From Oscillospiraceae bacterium (GTDB taxonomy: Bacteria > Bacillota > Clostridia > Oscillospirales > Ruminococcaceae): a stretch of 64,000 nucleotides of DNA. The notes beneath the pieces were generated by a model, which saw only the letters and a list, made by a program, of their open reading frames with translations, did not search any database and was not told the origin of the DNA. Of this stretch, positions 61,751 to 64,000 are shown piece by piece; the stretch's first letter is position 1; every line of letters starts with the position of its first letter. The stretch is taken from the NCBI GenBank assembly GCA_017436575.1, contig JAFSCU010000054.1:1-64000 (forward strand), read 5' to 3'. The position numbers and the translations under genes are program-made.

Positions 61751-63493
61751 ATGTTAAGAACACATACATGTAACGAAGTTCGCAAAGAACACATCGGCCA
61801 GGCTGTTACAGTAGCCGGCTGGGTTAACACTATCCGTGACCACGGCGGTGTTATCTTTATTGACCTGCGCGACCATTTCGGTATGACACAGGTTGTTTTC
61901 CACGATGCAGAAATGCTGAAAAACGTGCATAAAGAAACTGTTATCCAGGTAAAAGGTGCTGTTGTTGCAAGAGATGCAGAAACAGTTAACCCTAAACTGG
62001 AAACTGGTGAAGTAGAAATTCACGTTGAAGAAATGACAATTCTTGGCCCAAGCAGAAACATGCTGCCATTTGAAATTGAAGCTTCCAAAGAAACAAGAGA
62101 AGATGTAAGACTGAAATACAGATATCTTGACCTGAGAAACCCTGCACTGCACAAAAACATTGTGTTCCGTTCACAGGTTATCAGCTATTTGCGCCGCCAG
62201 ATGGAAGACCTGGGCTTTATGGATTTCCAGACACCAATTCTTACATCATCTTCACCGGAAGGTGCCCGTGACTATCTGGTACCAAGCCGCAAACACCCGG
62301 GCAAATTCTATGCTCTGCCACAGAGCCCACAGCAGTTCAAACAGTTGCTGATGGTATCCGGCTTTGACAAATATTACCAGATCGCACCATGTTTCCGTGA
62401 TGAAGACGCCCGTGGCGACCGCTCACCTGGCGAATTCTATCAGCTGGACTTTGAAATGGCTTTCGCAGAACAGGAAGACGTATTCAAAGTAGGCGAAACA
62501 GTTCTGTACAACACATTCAAAAAATTCTCAAACAAAGAAGTTAGCCCTGCTCCATTCAGACGCATCAAATTTGAAGAAGCAATGCTGAAATATGGTTCAG
62601 ATAAACCTGACCTGCGCAACCCTCTGATCATTGAAGACCTGACAGAATTCTTTGCAGATGTAAACTTTGCAGCATTCAAAGGCAAACCTGTAAGAGGTAT
62701 TGTTGCACCATGTGCAAACCAGTCCAAAAAATTCTACGAAGACAGCCTGAAACACGCTATGTCCATCGGTATGAAAGGTCTTGGCTACCTGATGCTGAAA
62801 GACGGCAAATTCAAAGGCCCTATCGACAAATTCCTGACAGAAGAACAGAGAAGCCACCTTATCGAAATGTGCGGCATGAAAGACGGCGACACAATCTTCT
62901 TTATCTCTGACAACAAAAATCTTGTTAACGGTCTGGCTGGCGGCATCAGAAAATGGCTGGGCGAAACACTGAATCTGATTGACAAAGACAGATTTGAATT
63001 CTGCTATATCGTTGACTTCCCAATGTACGAATGGAACGAAGACGAAAAGAAAATCGACTTTACACACAACCCATTCTCTATGCCACAGGGCGGTCTGGAA
63101 GCTCTGGAAACAATGGACCCACTGGATATCTACGCTTACCAGTACGATATCGTATGTAACGGTGTTGAACTTTCATCCGGTGCTGTAAGAAACCACAACC
63201 CAGACATTATGAGAAAAGCATTTGAAATTGCAGGTTACGGTGAAGAAGAAGTGGCTGCCAAATTCGGCGCACTTTACACAGCATTCCAGTTCGGCGCACC
63301 ACCACATGCCGGTATGGCACCTGGTATCGACAGAATGGTAATGCTGCTGGCTGAAGAAGACACAATCCGCGATGTTATCGCATTCCCTCTCAACGGTGCA
63401 GCACAGGACCTGATGATGAACGCACCAAGCGTGGTTACAGACCAGCAGCTGGACGATGTTCATATCGTAGTAAAAGAAAAGGAAGAAATTTAA
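61751..63493 (+). CDS. aspS: Aspartate--tRNA ligase
   Basis: The 580-residue protein has an N-terminal OB-fold anticodon domain (about 1-105), class II motif 2 (FRDEDARGDRSPGEFYQLD), QSPQQFKQLLMVSGFDKYY, the GAD insertion typical of bacterial AspRS, and motif 3 (GMAPGIDRMVMLL). It charges tRNA-Asp. AGGAGG lies before the ATG at 61751. Any in-frame start further upstream would be inside the T-box leader. Expression should respond to tRNA-Asp charging. The gene is followed by its own terminator. Confidence 0.97.
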   Translation: MLRTHTCNEVRKEHIGQAVTVAGWVNTIRDHGGVIFIDLRDHFGMTQVVFHDAEMLKNVHKETVIQVKGAVVARDAETVNPKLETGEVEIHVEEMTILGPSRNMLPFEIEASKETREDVRLKYRYLDLRNPALHKNIVFRSQVISYLRRQMEDLGFMDFQTPILTSSSPEGARDYLVPSRKHPGKFYALPQSPQQFKQLLMVSGFDKYYQIAPCFRDEDARGDRSPGEFYQLDFEMAFAEQEDVFKVGETVLYNTFKKFSNKEVSPAPFRRIKFEEAMLKYGSDKPDLRNPLIIEDLTEFFADVNFAAFKGKPVRGIVAPCANQSKKFYEDSLKHAMSIGMKGLGYLMLKDGKFKGPIDKFLTEEQRSHLIEMCGMKDGDTIFFISDNKNLVNGLAGGIRKWLGETLNLIDKDRFEFCYIVDFPMYEWNEDEKKIDFTHNPFSMPQGGLEALETMDPLDIYAYQYDIVCNGVELSSGAVRNHNPDIMRKAFEIAGYGEEEVAAKFGALYTAFQFGAPPHAGMAPGIDRMVMLLAEEDTIRDVIAFPLNGAAQDLMMNAPSVVTDQQLDDVHIVVKEKEEI

Positions 63494-63512
63494 TTTATTC
63501 CTATATAAAACT

Positions 63513-63536
63513 ATCCCCACAGGAAACTGTGGGGAT
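63513..63536 (+). terminator. Terminator of aspS
   Basis: ATCCCCACAG, loop GAAA and CTGTGGGGAT followed by TTTTTATA form a strong intrinsic terminator. Confidence 0.9.
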
Positions 63537-63564
63537 TTTTTATAAGGTTTTTATATAACAAAAT

Positions 63565-63587
63565 AGACGGGCTGTAATAGCCCGTCT
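63565..63587 (-). terminator. Terminator of the S1-domain gene
   Basis: On the minus strand AGACGGGCT, loop ATTAC and AGCCCGTCT precede ATTTTG, downstream of the S1-domain stop codon. Confidence 0.75.
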
Positions 63588-63608
63588 TTAACTATCAGTT
63601 ATAAAAGA

Positions 63609-64000
63609 TTATTCAGCGTCTTCAGCTTTTTCTTCTTTTACTGGTGGTTCCATTGTCTGTTTGATAGACAGTGAAACACGTTTTGCTTCAAGGTCAACAC
63701 CGATAAGTTTAACCTGAACTTCCTGACCTACTTTCAGAACTGCTGCTGGGTCTTCTACTCTTTCGTAAGAGATTTCAGAAATGTGAACCAGACCATCAAC
63801 ACCTGGGAGGATTTTTACAAATGCACCAAATTTTGTAAGAGATGCAACTGTACCTGCCATTACTGTGCCGATTGGGTATTCTGTTTCAAATTTTGCCCAT
63901 GGATTGTCTTCTTCTTTTTTGTGGCCCAGGGAGATATTGCCGTTTTCTCTGTCAAGAGATTTTACGAACACTTCGATTTCCTGACCAACTTTCAGGATTT
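63609..64000 (-). CDS. S1 RNA-binding domain protein, C-terminal part (ribosomal protein S1-like), 5' end outside window
   Basis: The frame stays open to the right edge. About 130 C-terminal residues are visible: the end of one S1 repeat (VFVKSLDRENGNISLGHKK) and one complete S1 domain (YPIGTVMAGTVASLTKFGAFVKILPGVDGLVHISEIS ... KRVSLSIKQ, shown here in part), followed by an acidic tail (KEEKAEDAE). This fits RpsA-like proteins that bind mRNA at the ribosome. In many Clostridia the S1 repeats are fused to IspH, which cannot be checked here. Confidence 0.88.
   Translation of the reverse strand, partial: ILKVGQEIEVFVKSLDRENGNISLGHKKEEDNPWAKFETEYPIGTVMAGTVASLTKFGAFVKILPGVDGLVHISEISYERVEDPAAVLKVGQEVQVKLIGVDLEAKRVSLSIKQTMEPPVKEEKAEDAE

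Overview
The window reads as a chromosomal segment of an AT-rich, Gram-positive anaerobe of the Clostridia, probably a gut Oscillospirales/Ruminococcaceae-type bacterium (inference). The grounds are strong AGGAGG-type ribosome binding sites, a T-box leader before aspS, class III fructose-1,6-bisphosphatase, a class 1B PyrD with PyrK, an mfd/pth/prs neighbourhood, and many families common in such genomes (DUF1653, DUF2812, DUF4177, BlaI/M56, PadR). No rRNA, tRNA or CRISPR array was seen.

Layout. 1-5.2 kb: the tail of a large serine recombinase at the left edge, a three-gene membrane/lipoprotein operon, a GH2 glycosidase and a membrane-bound XRE regulator. 5.3-12.5 kb: a complete F1Fo ATP synthase operon on the minus strand (atpZ, atpI, atpB-E-F-H-A-G-D-C) with a clear promoter. 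Its c subunit carries two membrane carboxylates, a pattern known from Na+-coupled rotors. 12.8-14.4 kb: an incomplete-looking TRAP-type permease. 14.6-20.1 kb: a BlaI-type repressor with two operators, followed by a tandemly duplicated unit (M56 protease plus four-to-five-helix membrane protein, twice). 20.1-26.8 kb: a nucleoside hydrolase with a DUF401 permease, an unrecognised small protein, a zinc-ribbon membrane protein cluster and an AbgB-like M20 amidohydrolase.

26.9-35.9 kb: pyrimidine biosynthesis on the minus strand. pyrB stands alone behind a leader that can form a terminator, and pyrC-carB-pyrK-pyrD-pyrF-pyrE follows. carA is absent, so the glutaminase subunit must be encoded elsewhere. 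36-44.5 kb: small regulatory modules (PadR/DUF2812, GntR/ABC transporter, each with a palindromic operator), a C39-like peptidase, a cyclophilin, murC, and a probably acquired macrolide-type glycosyltransferase with an XRE/AbrB regulator. The glycosyltransferase lacks a standard start codon. 44.8-50.4 kb: mfd, a GNAT acetyltransferase, pth and prs. 50.8-60.9 kb: an MFS transporter, membrane proteins, a Sel1-repeat protein, a ribokinase-type kinase, class III fbp, a lipoprotein, an M18 aminopeptidase, a DUF2087 protein and an MBL-fold hydrolase. 61.0-63.5 kb: a short element with 16-bp terminal inverted repeats, then an unusual T-box leader and aspS. The right edge cuts an S1-domain protein.

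The core is housekeeping (energy coupling, pyrimidine synthesis, cell wall precursor synthesis, repair, PRPP supply, tRNA charging). The items most worth following are the duplicated BlaI/M56 signalling operon, the two-carboxylate c ring, the T-box leader with a duplicated hairpin module and a stretched expression platform, the inverted-repeat element, the pyrB leader, and the glycosyltransferase with ACG in the start position.
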